This document shows, in pieces, positions 15,369-26,002 of a stretch of DNA of 45,303 nt. A program made the translations under genes and the position numbers. Location of the stretch: NCBI GenBank assembly GCA_947627715.1, contig CANQXK010000020.1:1-45303 (forward strand), read 5' to 3'. The notes under the pieces were generated by a model, which saw only the letters and a program-made list of their open reading frames with translations, had not been told where the DNA came from and searched no databases. Each line of letters begins with the position of its first letter. Position 1 is the first letter of the stretch. The DNA is from an uncultured Oscillospiraceae bacterium (GTDB taxonomy: Bacteria; Bacillota; Clostridia; Oscillospirales; Oscillospiraceae).

Positions 15369-17309
15369 TTAGCACAGCTTATATCCCGCGGGGATCTTGT
15401 CGTCCAGCATGAGAAGGTGGAGCTTTTCCTCGCCGTCCTCCTCCTTCACGGCGGAGAGGAGCATCCCGTTGGACTCCAGGCCCATCATCTTCCGGGCGGG
15501 GAGGTTCAAAATGGCGACAACGGTTTTGCCCACAAGCTCTTCGGGCTTATAAAATTTGGCAATGCCGGAGAGGATCTGCCTCGGACTGCCGGAGCCGTCG
15601 TCCAAGGTGAAGCGCAAAAGGCGCTCGGACTTCTTCACAGGCTCGCACGCGAGGACCTTGCACACCCGCATATCGCATTTGGCAAACTCGTCGATGGTCA
15701 CGTCCGGGAGCACCGGGTCGGACTTGGGGGCGTTTTTGGCGGCGTAGAAGTCCTCGATCTCCTGGGCCTTCTTCGCCGGGTCGATGCGGGCGAAGAGGAT
15801 CTCGGCGCCGCCGATTTTGTGGCCCTCCGGGATGGTGCCGAAGGAGGCGAGGCTGTCCCAATCGGACACGGGCAAATTGAGCTGGCGGAAGATTTTCTCC
15901 GCCGTCTCCGGCAGGAAGGGCCGCAGGAGCGTGGCGCTGATGCGAACCGTCTCCAAAAGGTTATAGAGGACGGTGGCAAGGCGGGGCTTCGTCTCCTCGC
16001 TCCGCCCCAGCACCCAGGGCTGGGTCTCGTCCACGTACTTGTTGGCACGGCGCAGAAGCGTGAATATTTCATCAATGGCGTCCGCCACATGGAGAGTGTT
16101 CATCTTCTCCTGACATCTCTTCGGAGTGGCAAGGGCCAGTTCGATAAGCTCGGCGTCCACGGGCTCCAGGGTGGAGTTGGGACCCACCACGCCGTCAAAG
16201 TACTTGTTCTGCATGGTGACGGTGCGGTTCACAAGGTTGCCAAGGATGTTGGCAAGGTCGGAGTTGATCCGCTCGATGATCAGATCGTGGCTCATGGTCC
16301 CATCGGAGGCGAAAGGCATCTCGTGGAGCACATAGTAGCGCACCGCGTCCACGCCGTAGAGGTCCACCAGGTCGTCGGCGTAGAGGGTGTTGCCCTTGGA
16401 TTTGGACATCTTCCCGTCGCTCATGAGGAGCCAGGGGTGGCCGAATACCTGTTTTGGCAGAGGCTCGCCCAGGGACATGAGGAACGCCGGCCAGTAGAGG
16501 GTGTGGAACCGCAGGATGTCCTTGCCGATGAGGTGGACGTCCGCCGGCCAGAATTTTTTGTACGTCTCGCCGTTCACCCCGTTGGGTTCAAAGCCGGGGA
16601 AGGTGGCGTAGTTGAAGAGTGCGTCCAGCCAGACGTAGACCACGTGGCGTGGGTCGAATTTGACGGGGATGCCCCAGCTGAAGCTGGTGCGGGAGACGCA
16701 CAGGTCCTGAAGGCCGGGCTTCAGGAAATTGTTGATCATCTCGTTTTTCCGGGCCTCCGGCTGGATGAAGTCCGGGTGTTCCTCAATGTACTTCTTCAGA
16801 GGCTCGGTGTACTTGGAAAGGCGGAAGAAGTACGCCTCCTCCTCGGCCCACTTGACCTCCCGCCCGCAGTCGGGGCATTTGTGGTCCACAAGCTGGCTCT
16901 CGGTCCAGAAGGACTCGCAGGGGGTGCAGTACCAGCCCTCGTACTTGGACTTGTAGATGTCCCCGGAGGCCACCATCCGCTCGAAGATCTCCTGGATCTT
17001 CCGCTCGTGGTCCGGGTCCGTGGTGCGGACAAATCGGTCATAGCTGGTGTTCATCAGGTCCCAGATGCGCCTAATCTCCCCGGAGGTGCCGTCCACAAAC
17101 TGCTGGGGGGTCACCCCGGCGGCCTCGGCCTTCTCCTGGATCTTCTGGCCGTGCTCGTCGGTGCCGGTCTGGAAGTACACGTCGTACCCCTCCATTCGCT
17201 TGAACCGGCAGATGGCGTCGGCCAACACGATCTCATAGGTGTTGCCGATGTGCGGCTTGCCGGACGCGTAGGCGATGGCGGTGGAGAGATAAAATTTTCC
17301 TTTACTCAT
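15369..17309 (-). CDS. metG: Methionyl-tRNA synthetase
   Basis: 646 residues. Charges tRNA-Met in the cytoplasm. The class I catalytic domain begins FYLSTAIAYASGKPHIGNTYE, with the HIGH equivalent in PHIGN. A zinc-binding insert has CTPCESFW and CPDCGREV. KMSKS appears exactly in SDGKMSKSKGN. An anticodon-binding helical domain follows, then a C-terminal tRNA-binding OB domain (about 545-646, DMRVCKVLACEPVKKSERLL), as in the long bacterial dimeric form. The ATG at 17309 has AGGAGG 6 nt upstream; the frame extends further but without support. No T-box leader is possible in the 85-nt gap to the HIT gene. Confidence 0.97.
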   Translation of the reverse strand: MSKGKFYLSTAIAYASGKPHIGNTYEIVLADAICRFKRMEGYDVYFQTGTDEHGQKIQEKAEAAGVTPQQFVDGTSGEIRRIWDLMNTSYDRFVRTTDPDHERKIQEIFERMVASGDIYKSKYEGWYCTPCESFWTESQLVDHKCPDCGREVKWAEEEAYFFRLSKYTEPLKKYIEEHPDFIQPEARKNEMINNFLKPGLQDLCVSRTSFSWGIPVKFDPRHVVYVWLDALFNYATFPGFEPNGVNGETYKKFWPADVHLIGKDILRFHTLYWPAFLMSLGEPLPKQVFGHPWLLMSDGKMSKSKGNTLYADDLVDLYGVDAVRYYVLHEMPFASDGTMSHDLIIERINSDLANILGNLVNRTVTMQNKYFDGVVGPNSTLEPVDAELIELALATPKRCQEKMNTLHVADAIDEIFTLLRRANKYVDETQPWVLGRSEETKPRLATVLYNLLETVRISATLLRPFLPETAEKIFRQLNLPVSDWDSLASFGTIPEGHKIGGAEILFARIDPAKKAQEIEDFYAAKNAPKSDPVLPDVTIDEFAKCDMRVCKVLACEPVKKSERLLRFTLDDGSGSPRQILSGIAKFYKPEELVGKTVVAILNLPARKMMGLESNGMLLSAVKEEDGEEKLHLLMLDDKIPAGYKLC

Positions 17310-17394
17310 GGTGTACCTCCTGAATGTTTGTCTCATTATTTTAGCACAGGGCGCGGGGAAATTGCAATCCCCCGCAGTGTAGCGGGGCGGCGGT

Positions 17395-17757
17395 TCAGGC
17401 CATCCTCTCGCCCAGCTTCGCGCCGCCCAGGATGTGGAAGTGCAGATGGGGGACGGACTGGCAGGCGTCGGGGCCGCAGTTGGAGATGACCCGGAAGCCG
17501 CCCTCCAGCCCCTCTTGGGCGGCGATCTTGGCGATGACGGTGAAGATGTGGCCCACCAGGGCCTCGTTGTGCCGGCTGACCTCCGCCACGGACCGCATAT
17601 GGACCTTGGGGACTACCAAAATGTGCGTCGGCGCCTGGGGGTTGATGTCCCGGAAGGCGTAGCAGAGTGCGTCCTCGTAGACCTTGGCGGACGGAATGTC
17701 GCCTTTGATGATCTTGCAGAAAAGGCAGGTTTCGTCGAAATTCAAAACGTCGGACAT
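17395..17757 (-). CDS. HIT-family nucleotide-binding protein (Hint/PKCI type)
   Basis: 120 residues. The sequence CLFCKIIKGDIPSAKVYED opens the domain and the histidine triad is HLHFHILGG near the C-terminus. The family hydrolyses adenosine 5'-monophosphoramidates and aminoacyl-adenylates. CxxC at the N-terminus is typical of zinc-binding Hint proteins. A neighbouring alaS and metG fit a role in clearing aminoacyl-AMP (inference). GGAGG precedes the ATG at 17757. The gap to alaS contains two palindromes. Confidence 0.92.
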   Translation of the reverse strand: MSDVLNFDETCLFCKIIKGDIPSAKVYEDALCYAFRDINPQAPTHILVVPKVHMRSVAEVSRHNEALVGHIFTVIAKIAAQEGLEGGFRVISNCGPDACQSVPHLHFHILGGAKLGERMA

Positions 17758-17830
17758 GGTGTGCCTCCTTTTTTGATACCGGCGCAGGGCCGGGAAATCC
17801 GGGGTTCCCCGGCCATCTCCGGGGTTCTCC

Positions 17831-17856
17831 ATATAGGGGCCCGCAGGCCCCTGTAT
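17831..17856. terminator. Hairpin between alaS and the HIT gene
   Basis: Inverted repeat of 11 bp (17831-17841 and 17846-17856, one mismatch, loop CGCA), followed on the plus strand by a GTTTTT run. On the minus strand it lies between alaS and the HIT gene, where it may attenuate transcription. Confidence 0.45.
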
Positions 17857-17875
17857 GGTCGTTTTTCTTCCTTTG

Positions 17876-17917
17876 TTACTTTCCATTCTTTTGACGAGAC
17901 AAAAGAATGGAAAGTAA
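17876..17917. repeat. Perfect 18-bp palindromic element
   Basis: Arms 17876-17893 and 17900-17917 are exact reverse complements (18 bp) around a 6-nt loop ACGAGA. The stem is AT-rich (core CTTTCCATTCTTTTG). It sits between alaS and the HIT gene without a T-run and looks like a dispersed palindromic repeat or an RNA processing site rather than a simple terminator. Confidence 0.65.
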
Positions 17918-17944
17918 ATCCTGTCCCCTACGGGGACGTCATTT

Positions 17945-20611
<2,667 letters not shown>

Positions 20612-20659
20612 GTGTGTGTCTATCTCCTTGAATGAAGTTTCTGTGGGGTGCGCGGGTAC

Positions 20660-22453
20660 TCAGCCGCCGTAGACGAAATTGTTGAAGGCGTCGAGGTTGG
20701 TGAAGAACCGATGGGTGCCGGCCTTGGACAGGGCGTAGAAATAATAGTCGGTGGACGCGGGGCTGAGCGCCGCGCGGATGGAGGCAAGGCCGGGATTGGC
20801 GATGGGGCCGGCGGGCAGGCCGGGATATTTGTAGGTGTTGTAGGGGCTGTCGATCTCCGTGGAGAAGTCCTCCCCGGTGTCGGCGATGGCGTAGTAGATG
20901 GTGGCGTCGATCTGCAACAGTCCGTTGGTGCCCCGGCGGTCCGGGTGGTTCAGGCGGTTGTAAATGACGGAGGCGATGGTGTCCCGCTCGTTGTCCGCCC
21001 CGGCCTCCCTCTCGATCATGGCGGCGATGTTCAGGATCTGGCGGCGGGTCAGGCCCTGCTTCTCCGCCAGCTCGTCAAATTCAGCCGTCCATTTCCGTTG
21101 GAAGTTGGCCAGGAACCGGCGGATCACCGCGTCCGGGTCGTCGTCGATATAGAACTCATAGGTGTCCGGGAACAGGTAGCCCTCCAGCCGCTTGGGGTCA
21201 CCCAGCGCGGGGACGTCGTCCGCCTTGAGAAAATCGTAGTCAAAGTCGGTGTTTGCCAGGGAGTTAAGAAGCTCGTCCCGCTCGCACACGCCGTTTTCAT
21301 CCATCAGCGTCACGATCTGGGAGATGGTGTAGCCCTCCGGGATGACGAGGGTGATGGTATCCCGCGGCCCGGAGCGGGCGGTCATGCCCTGGATGAGGGC
21401 CCTGTAGTCGAAATTCTGATTCAGCGTCCAGGTGCCGGCCTGGACCTTGATGTCGGCGTGGGAGACCTTGGAGAAGAGCTTGAAGAGCCACTTATAGCGG
21501 ATGAGGCCCTTCTCGTAAAGCTCGTCGGCTACGGCGTCCAGATCCGCCACGTCTCTGGTGACGGTCACGGGGTTGCCGTCCTTGTCCTCCTCCTCGCGGT
21601 CCTCCTTGTGGAAGATCTCCTTGGGAAGGGTGACCTCCACCAGCAGGTCCTCGCCGTTAAAGCCCAGGACGTCGGTGGCCCACATCCAGCCCAGAGAGGC
21701 GAGGACGACGCTGACGCAGATGACGAAGAGGAAGAGCAGGATCCCGGAGAGGCACCCGGTGCGCTTTGTCCGCCCGCGCCGGAGGGCCTTTTCGTTCACG
21801 TCCGGGTACTCGGCGTCAAAGTCGAACTCCACCTCAAATTTGTCCTCCCCGGTCTTGGGGCGGCGGTCCCGCCGCCGGGGGGAGGCGGCGCGCTCCCCGG
21901 ACTCCACAGGCTTTTCCGGGACGGAGGGGCCGGGGCGGCGCTCCGGCGCGGCCATGCTTTTGTCAAGCGCGGCGAAGAGGTCCGGCTCGCCGCCGGCCGC
22001 CGGTTGAGCGGGCTTGGGCGATTGCGGGGCCGGGGCGGGGGTCTCCCGCCTCACAGGCGCGGAAGCGCCGGACGGGGCTGGGGAAACCGGCTGCTGCCGG
22101 GCCGGCGCGGGGGAGGGCCTGTTCACAGGCATCCCGGCGGGCTTGGCTGCGGGAGTCTGATTGGCCGCGGGCGTTCCCGTGGGCTTAGAGACAGGGGTTC
22201 CGGCGGGCCTGGACGGCTCCTGCCGGGACGGTTCCCGCGCGGGAGGCGCGGAGGGCGCGGGACCCTCGCCGCCGGAGGGGACCGGCTTTCCGTCCCTGGA
22301 GACATATTCTATTTTGAAGCCGGGGGAGACGCCGGCCTCGCCGGACTTCTCGCCGGGTGTGCCGGGGGTCCCGGCGGGGGGAAAGATGGGGTCGTCGATC
22401 TTGAAATCCTCCCCCATCAGCTCTTTCCAAAAATCATCTTTGCTGCCGGTCAT
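20660..22453 (-). CDS. mltG: Endolytic murein transglycosylase MltG with long Pro-rich N-terminus
   Basis: 597 residues. MltG cuts nascent glycan strands at the membrane and sets their length. A long Pro/Ala/Glu cytoplasmic region (about 1-225) precedes one membrane helix (GCLSGILLFLFVICVSVVLA, about 235-265). The YceG domain follows, with the LysM-like part (VIPEGYTISQIVTLM) and the catalytic Glu motif IEREAGADNERDTIASVIYN. The end QIDATIYYAIAD...PGLPAGPIANPG is characteristic. The cytoplasmic extension is much longer than in E. coli MltG and may bind division proteins (inference). AGGAGG 5 nt before the ATG at 22453 fixes the start; the upstream in-frame start at 22480 is rejected. Confidence 0.94.
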   Translation of the reverse strand: MTGSKDDFWKELMGEDFKIDDPIFPPAGTPGTPGEKSGEAGVSPGFKIEYVSRDGKPVPSGGEGPAPSAPPAREPSRQEPSRPAGTPVSKPTGTPAANQTPAAKPAGMPVNRPSPAPARQQPVSPAPSGASAPVRRETPAPAPQSPKPAQPAAGGEPDLFAALDKSMAAPERRPGPSVPEKPVESGERAASPRRRDRRPKTGEDKFEVEFDFDAEYPDVNEKALRRGRTKRTGCLSGILLFLFVICVSVVLASLGWMWATDVLGFNGEDLLVEVTLPKEIFHKEDREEEDKDGNPVTVTRDVADLDAVADELYEKGLIRYKWLFKLFSKVSHADIKVQAGTWTLNQNFDYRALIQGMTARSGPRDTITLVIPEGYTISQIVTLMDENGVCERDELLNSLANTDFDYDFLKADDVPALGDPKRLEGYLFPDTYEFYIDDDPDAVIRRFLANFQRKWTAEFDELAEKQGLTRRQILNIAAMIEREAGADNERDTIASVIYNRLNHPDRRGTNGLLQIDATIYYAIADTGEDFSTEIDSPYNTYKYPGLPAGPIANPGLASIRAALSPASTDYYFYALSKAGTHRFFTNLDAFNNFVYGG

Positions 22454-22653
22454 TGGAACCTCCTTATGGGACACTGTCAAACGGGGCGGCTGCCGGACGG
22501 CGGCGTAAGCCGGGTGTGTCAGAGAGCTGCCGCCCGGAATAGTATGTGGCAGATGGCGGCAGGGCCATCCGGCCTCACCGAGAAAACGCGCGCGGTGGGC
22601 CTGAAAAACCTTGTTTAAAATGCCGGGCGCGTCGGCGGAATGGAGTAAATACT

Positions 22654-22797
22654 ATGTGTTTTGGCGGAAATAACTCTTGTCTGTGGATCATCCTCATTAT
22701 CATCGTCCTGTGCTGCTGCTGCGGCAACAACGGCTGCGGAAACGGCTGCGGCAACGACTGCGGCTGCGGCAACAACAACGGCTGCGGCTGCTGCTGA
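22654..22797 (+). CDS. Cysteine-rich membrane micropeptide
   Basis: 47 residues, 13 of them Cys. A short N-terminus (MCFGGNNSC) is followed by a hydrophobic helix (LWIILIIIVL, residues 10-19), four consecutive Cys (20-23), then Gly/Asn/Cys repeats (GNNGCGNGCGNDCGCGNNN). GGAG lies 8 nt before the ATG. Similar high-Cys peptides occur in clostridia, often under the automatic label chorion class high-cysteine protein, with no proven role. Metal binding or a spore/envelope structural role is possible. It is transcribed opposite to mltG, whose start lies 200 nt away. Confidence 0.7.
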   Translation: MCFGGNNSCLWIILIIIVLCCCCGNNGCGNGCGNDCGCGNNNGCGCC

Positions 22798-22798
22798 C

Positions 22799-22945
22799 GT
22801 CGTCGCGGAAGCCGCGTTCTTCGGCGCTGGGGGGCGCTAAGGCGTCCCCCCAGCGCCTCGCGCGCTGACTTCGCTCCTCCTTTCCCCACACGGCCCTGGC
22901 CGTGCGGGGACCCCGGGTCGCGGAAGTCGCGTTCCCCGGCGCTGA
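22799..22945. repeat. Intergenic repeat pair and hairpins
   Basis: A sequence of about 28 nt beginning GTCGCGGAAG recurs at 22799 and 22917 with three substitutions. Between the copies lie a perfect 12-bp hairpin (22823-22834 with 22846-22857) and a second hairpin centred near 22897 (CACGGCC/GGCCGTG). The first hairpin may end the micropeptide transcript. The rest up to 23022 shows no gene. Confidence 0.5.
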
Positions 22946-23022
22946 CTTTGCGTAGATTCCCTGCGCGGGGGAGCGTGGAAACGGACGGTCCGTCCATGGC
23001 GGGGCCCTTCGGGGCCTCGCCT

Positions 23023-23544
23023 TTATACGGTGACCACAAGGTCCACCCTCTGATCGTGCGCCTGGGTGGGGAGGGCGGGGAAGAGCTGCCCTCTCCGGGC
23101 CAGCGCCACCTTGAAGCCCGCCGTGCGGGGGAGATAGCGGTCATAGTAGCCGCCGCCGCGCCCAAGCCGGTCCCCCTCCGGCGTGAAGGCCGCGCCGGGG
23201 ACGAGAATCAGGTCAAGCGCCTCCGGCGGTATCAACTCGCTTTCCGCAGGGGGAGCGGGGATGCCGTATTTTCCGGGGACAAGCTCCTCCGCCGAGGCGA
23301 CGCGCCGCGCCTCCATAAGGCCGGGGCCGGTGATGCGGGGCAGGGCGACGAGCTTGCCGGCGGAGAGGGCGTCCTGAAGGATGGGCGCGGTGTCGATCTC
23401 CCCGCCTACGCCCCGATAGAGCAGGACCGTTTTGGCGCGTCTGTACTCCGGCAGGGAGAGGAAGCGGCGGATCAGCGCCCCGTCGTCTTCGCGTCCGGCG
23501 GCGCTTTGGACAAGCCGGCGGATCTCAGCCTTGGAAGCCGTCAT
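23023..23544 (-). CDS. 5-formyltetrahydrofolate cyclo-ligase
   Basis: 173 residues. Converts 5-formyl-THF and ATP to 5,10-methenyl-THF. It has the N-terminal basic helix (SKAEIRRLVQSAAG), LILVPGAAFTPEGDRLGRGGGYYDRYL, the ATP/substrate loop that defines the family, and the end DQRVDLVVT. It starts inside the DJ-1 gene (20-nt overlap), so translation is coupled; no strong ribosome binding site of its own is visible. It is the third gene of the wecB/tagA-like, DJ-1, cyclo-ligase unit. Confidence 0.93.
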   Translation of the reverse strand: MTASKAEIRRLVQSAAGREDDGALIRRFLSLPEYRRAKTVLLYRGVGGEIDTAPILQDALSAGKLVALPRITGPGLMEARRVASAEELVPGKYGIPAPPAESELIPPEALDLILVPGAAFTPEGDRLGRGGGYYDRYLPRTAGFKVALARRGQLFPALPTQAHDQRVDLVVTV

Positions 23545-24079
23545 AGCAGATGGAGCCGGCCACCTTCCGGGCGGCCTCCGGCCCTCTCAGCGCCGTGAGA
23601 ACGGCCAGGGCGAAGTCCCAGGACACGCCGGCGGCGCGGCCCGTGATAACGCGGCCGTCCGTGACGGACCCGGCACCGGCGCACACCTTCGCGCCGGTGA
23701 GTTCACCCTCCATGCCGGGGTAACAGACGGCGTTTTTGCCGTCCAGAATGCCAAGCGCGGCCAGCACCGTGGGGCCGGCGCAGATGGCGCAGACAAGCTT
23801 TCCGGCCTCGTGGGCGGCCTTGACGGTCTTCAGAGCTTCGGGGGAGGCCTTGATGTTCTGGACGCCCCGGAGGCCGCCGGGGACGATCACGGCCTCGCAG
23901 GACGCGGGGTCGATCTCCGAGAGGGGGACGTCGGCCAGAACCTTGACGCCGTGGCTGGCGGTGACGGTCATGCCGGTGACGCCCACGAGTTGGACGGCGA
24001 CCCCGGCGCGCCTCAGCGCGTCGGCGGGGGAGATGGCCTCCACCTCCTCAAAGCCGTCTGCCAGAAGAATGTATACCAT
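23525..24079 (-). CDS. DJ-1/PfpI family protein
   Basis: 184 residues. MVYILLADGFEEVEAISPADALRRAG is the DJ-1 opening with the conserved Glu, and the nucleophile elbow is CAICAGPTVLA with the second Cys as the reactive residue. Family members act as glyoxalase III / deglycase-like enzymes or stress chaperones; the exact activity cannot be told from sequence. The ATG at 24079 is chosen because AAAGGA lies 8 nt upstream; six further in-frame residues are unsupported. It lies between the WecB-type gene and the cyclo-ligase gene. Confidence 0.9.
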   Translation of the reverse strand: MVYILLADGFEEVEAISPADALRRAGVAVQLVGVTGMTVTASHGVKVLADVPLSEIDPASCEAVIVPGGLRGVQNIKASPEALKTVKAAHEAGKLVCAICAGPTVLAALGILDGKNAVCYPGMEGELTGAKVCAGAGSVTDGRVITGRAAGVSWDFALAVLTALRGPEAARKVAGSICYDGFQG

Positions 24080-24129
24080 AAAATCAGTCCTTTCCATTCA
24101 ATAGACACGTTGAAGAGCCGCCCGGCGCG

Positions 24130-24852
24130 TCAGCGGCCGCGCAGCCGCTCGCCCATGACGCAAAAGAGAAATTTGGGGAGCTTCATCATGCGCCCGATGC
24201 GCTTCGGCTCCTTTTTGAGGCGGTAGAGCCACTCAAGGCCCAGCCTCTGCCAGCTCTCCGGGGCGCGCTCCACCACGCCGGCGTACACGTCCAGGGACCC
24301 GCCAAGGCCGGCCATCAGGCGGACGCGGAGCTTGTCCCGGTTTTCATACATCCATTTCTCCTGCTTGGGGACCCCCAGGCACACCAAAAGGAGGTCCGGC
24401 GCAGCCTCGTTGATCTTCGCAAGGACCGGCCCGTCGTCCGTAAAGTAGCCGTCGTTTGTCCCGGCTACTACAAGTCCGGGGAAACGCTCCGAGAGCTTTT
24501 GCGCCGCAAGCTCCGCGACGCCGGGCTTCGCGCCCAGCAAAAAGACGCTCCGCCCCGTCTTCGCCATCTCGTCAAACAGCCTCAGCGCGAAGTCCGCCCC
24601 CGGCACCCGCTCAGGGAGGGGCCGGCCCAGGAGCTTCGCCCCGTAGATGATGCCGATGCCGTCGGGGAGCACCATGGAGGCGTTTTTTACGGCCTCAAGG
24701 GCCAAAGCGTCCTCCCGGCAGGTCATGACCACTTCGGGATTGGGGGTGACCACATAGTCGGGCTTCTCCGTGTCCAGCATCGCCATACCGCGCCGGACGG
24801 CCTCGTCCATGGTGACGCTGTCAAATTCCACACCCAGGACCTCAACGCCCAC
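24130..24852 (-). CDS. WecB/TagA/CpsF family glycosyltransferase
   Basis: 240 residues. TagA/WecG-type enzymes add N-acetylmannosaminuronate or ManNAc to a lipid-linked sugar in wall polymer synthesis. Family blocks are TPNPEVVMTCRED, LPDGIGIIYGAKLLG, ERVPGADF, FLLGAKPGVAELAA and the C-terminal LGVPKQEKWMYEN and GGSLDVYAGVVERAPE. The GTG start at 24852 is preceded by a GGCGGGGG sequence. A promoter lies at 24894-24921. SLH proteins in this window need a secondary wall polymer for anchoring, and this enzyme could contribute to it (inference). Confidence 0.92.
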   Translation of the reverse strand: MGVEVLGVEFDSVTMDEAVRRGMAMLDTEKPDYVVTPNPEVVMTCREDALALEAVKNASMVLPDGIGIIYGAKLLGRPLPERVPGADFALRLFDEMAKTGRSVFLLGAKPGVAELAAQKLSERFPGLVVAGTNDGYFTDDGPVLAKINEAAPDLLLVCLGVPKQEKWMYENRDKLRVRLMAGLGGSLDVYAGVVERAPESWQRLGLEWLYRLKKEPKRIGRMMKLPKFLFCVMGERLRGR

Positions 24853-24893
24853 GATACCCCCGCCTTTCTTTGGACATACTTATAAACTATAAC

Positions 24894-24921
24894 ATTTTAC
24901 CACAAGTGGGGATTTTGTCAA
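24894..24921 (-). promoter_or_regulatory. Promoter of the WecB/TagA operon
   Basis: On the minus strand: TTGACA (24921-24916), 16-bp spacer, TAAAAT (24899-24894) preceded by TGG (extended -10). Confidence 0.75.
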
Positions 24922-24967
24922 GGAGAAGAGCGCGAATTTAAAAGATGGCGGGCGGAAAGGATGGGTG

Positions 24968-24996
24968 TTGTATTCGCCGGGGAAATCTGCTATAAT
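24968..24996 (+). promoter_or_regulatory. Promoter of the dnaD-dnaC operon
   Basis: TTGTAT (24968-24973), 17-bp spacer and TATAAT (24991-24996) preceded by TGC (extended -10), 31 nt before the GTG start of the DnaD-type gene. Confidence 0.75.
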
Positions 24997-25027
24997 ATAC
25001 GCATCTATGTCGAAAGGGGGCGTCAGC

Positions 25028-26002
25028 GTGGCGGGAAACTATGTGCTGGGGGACGGCGGAAGCGTGTCCCTGACTCACGACGCCGTGACGAAGCTTCTCG
25101 GCGCGGCCAGCGGCGACGCGGCGCTTTTGTATATTTATATCCTCTCCTGTGGGGGCAGGTTCGACGCCGCTGACGCCGCCGGGGCCATCCACCGCAGCGC
25201 CGGACAGGTGGAGAGCGCCATGGACGTCCTGGCCCGGCTGGGCCTTGTGACGGCGCCGGGGGAGGCGGGGGCGGGAAAGCCCCTTGAGCGGCCTGAGGAG
25301 CTGCCGGAGTATACCGCCGAGGAGATCGCGCGGGAGGCCCAAAACGGCAGCACGTTTTCTACGCTGGTCAAGAACGTGCAGACGGATCTGGGCTGTACGC
25401 TCTCGTCAGAGGGGCTGAAGACACTCTTCGGGATCTACGACTATCTGCGGTTGGACCCGGAAGTGATCATGATGCTGGTGTCGTGGTGCAAAAAGGAATA
25501 CCAGCTCCGCTACGGCGACAGCAGACGTGTCTCCATGCGGTTTATTGAAAAGATGGCCTACGTCTGGGAGCGGGAGGGGATCTTCTCCTTTGACGCGGCC
25601 ATGAGCTATCTCAAGCGGCAGCAGGACCTTCGCGGCGGGGAGCGGGCGTTTATGGAGGCCATGGACCTGACGGGGAGGAACCTGTCCCAGACGGAAAAAC
25701 GCTACATCGACTCCTGGCTGGACATGGGCTTTTCGCCGCAGGCCGCAGCCATGGCCTACGACCGAACGGTGGTCAAGACCGGGCGGCTCACCTGGCGGTA
25801 TATGGACTCCATCATGAAGAGCTGGCACGCCAAGGGGCTTCACACCCGGCGGGAGATCGAGGAGAAGGACGCGCCGCCTGAAAAGCGGCCTCAGCAGCGC
25901 AGGCCGAACGCCGAGAAGGCCGCCGGCAGGGCCAAGCTCACCGCCAGGGAGCTTGACGAGCTGGACGCGGCCCTCAGACTTGTGGAGGGGGAGAGAAAAT
26001 GA
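25028..26002 (+). CDS. DnaD-domain primosome protein
   Basis: 324 residues. Helicase-loading protein of the Gram-positive primosome. The N-terminal winged helix (about 10-75: AVTKLLGAASGDAALLYIYILS) is followed by two DnaD-like helical domains (LKTLFGIYDYLRLDPEVIMMLVSWC and the YIDSWLDMGFSPQAAAMAYDRT block). The terminal K/R-rich tail resembles the DNA-binding ends of DnaB/DnaD proteins. The GTG at 25028 has AAGGGGG at 7 nt; upstream in-frame ATG codons overlap the promoter and are rejected. The stop overlaps the next start by 4 nt (ATGA). Confidence 0.9.
   Translation: MAGNYVLGDGGSVSLTHDAVTKLLGAASGDAALLYIYILSCGGRFDAADAAGAIHRSAGQVESAMDVLARLGLVTAPGEAGAGKPLERPEELPEYTAEEIAREAQNGSTFSTLVKNVQTDLGCTLSSEGLKTLFGIYDYLRLDPEVIMMLVSWCKKEYQLRYGDSRRVSMRFIEKMAYVWEREGIFSFDAAMSYLKRQQDLRGGERAFMEAMDLTGRNLSQTEKRYIDSWLDMGFSPQAAAMAYDRTVVKTGRLTWRYMDSIMKSWHAKGLHTRREIEEKDAPPEKRPQQRRPNAEKAAGRAKLTARELDELDAALRLVEGERK

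Noticed and set aside
15225-17489. 754-residue plus-strand open frame
   Set aside because: Antisense shadow of metG; composition (Gly, Val, His, Leu rich) is typical of the complement of a GC-rich gene, and it has no ribosome binding site.
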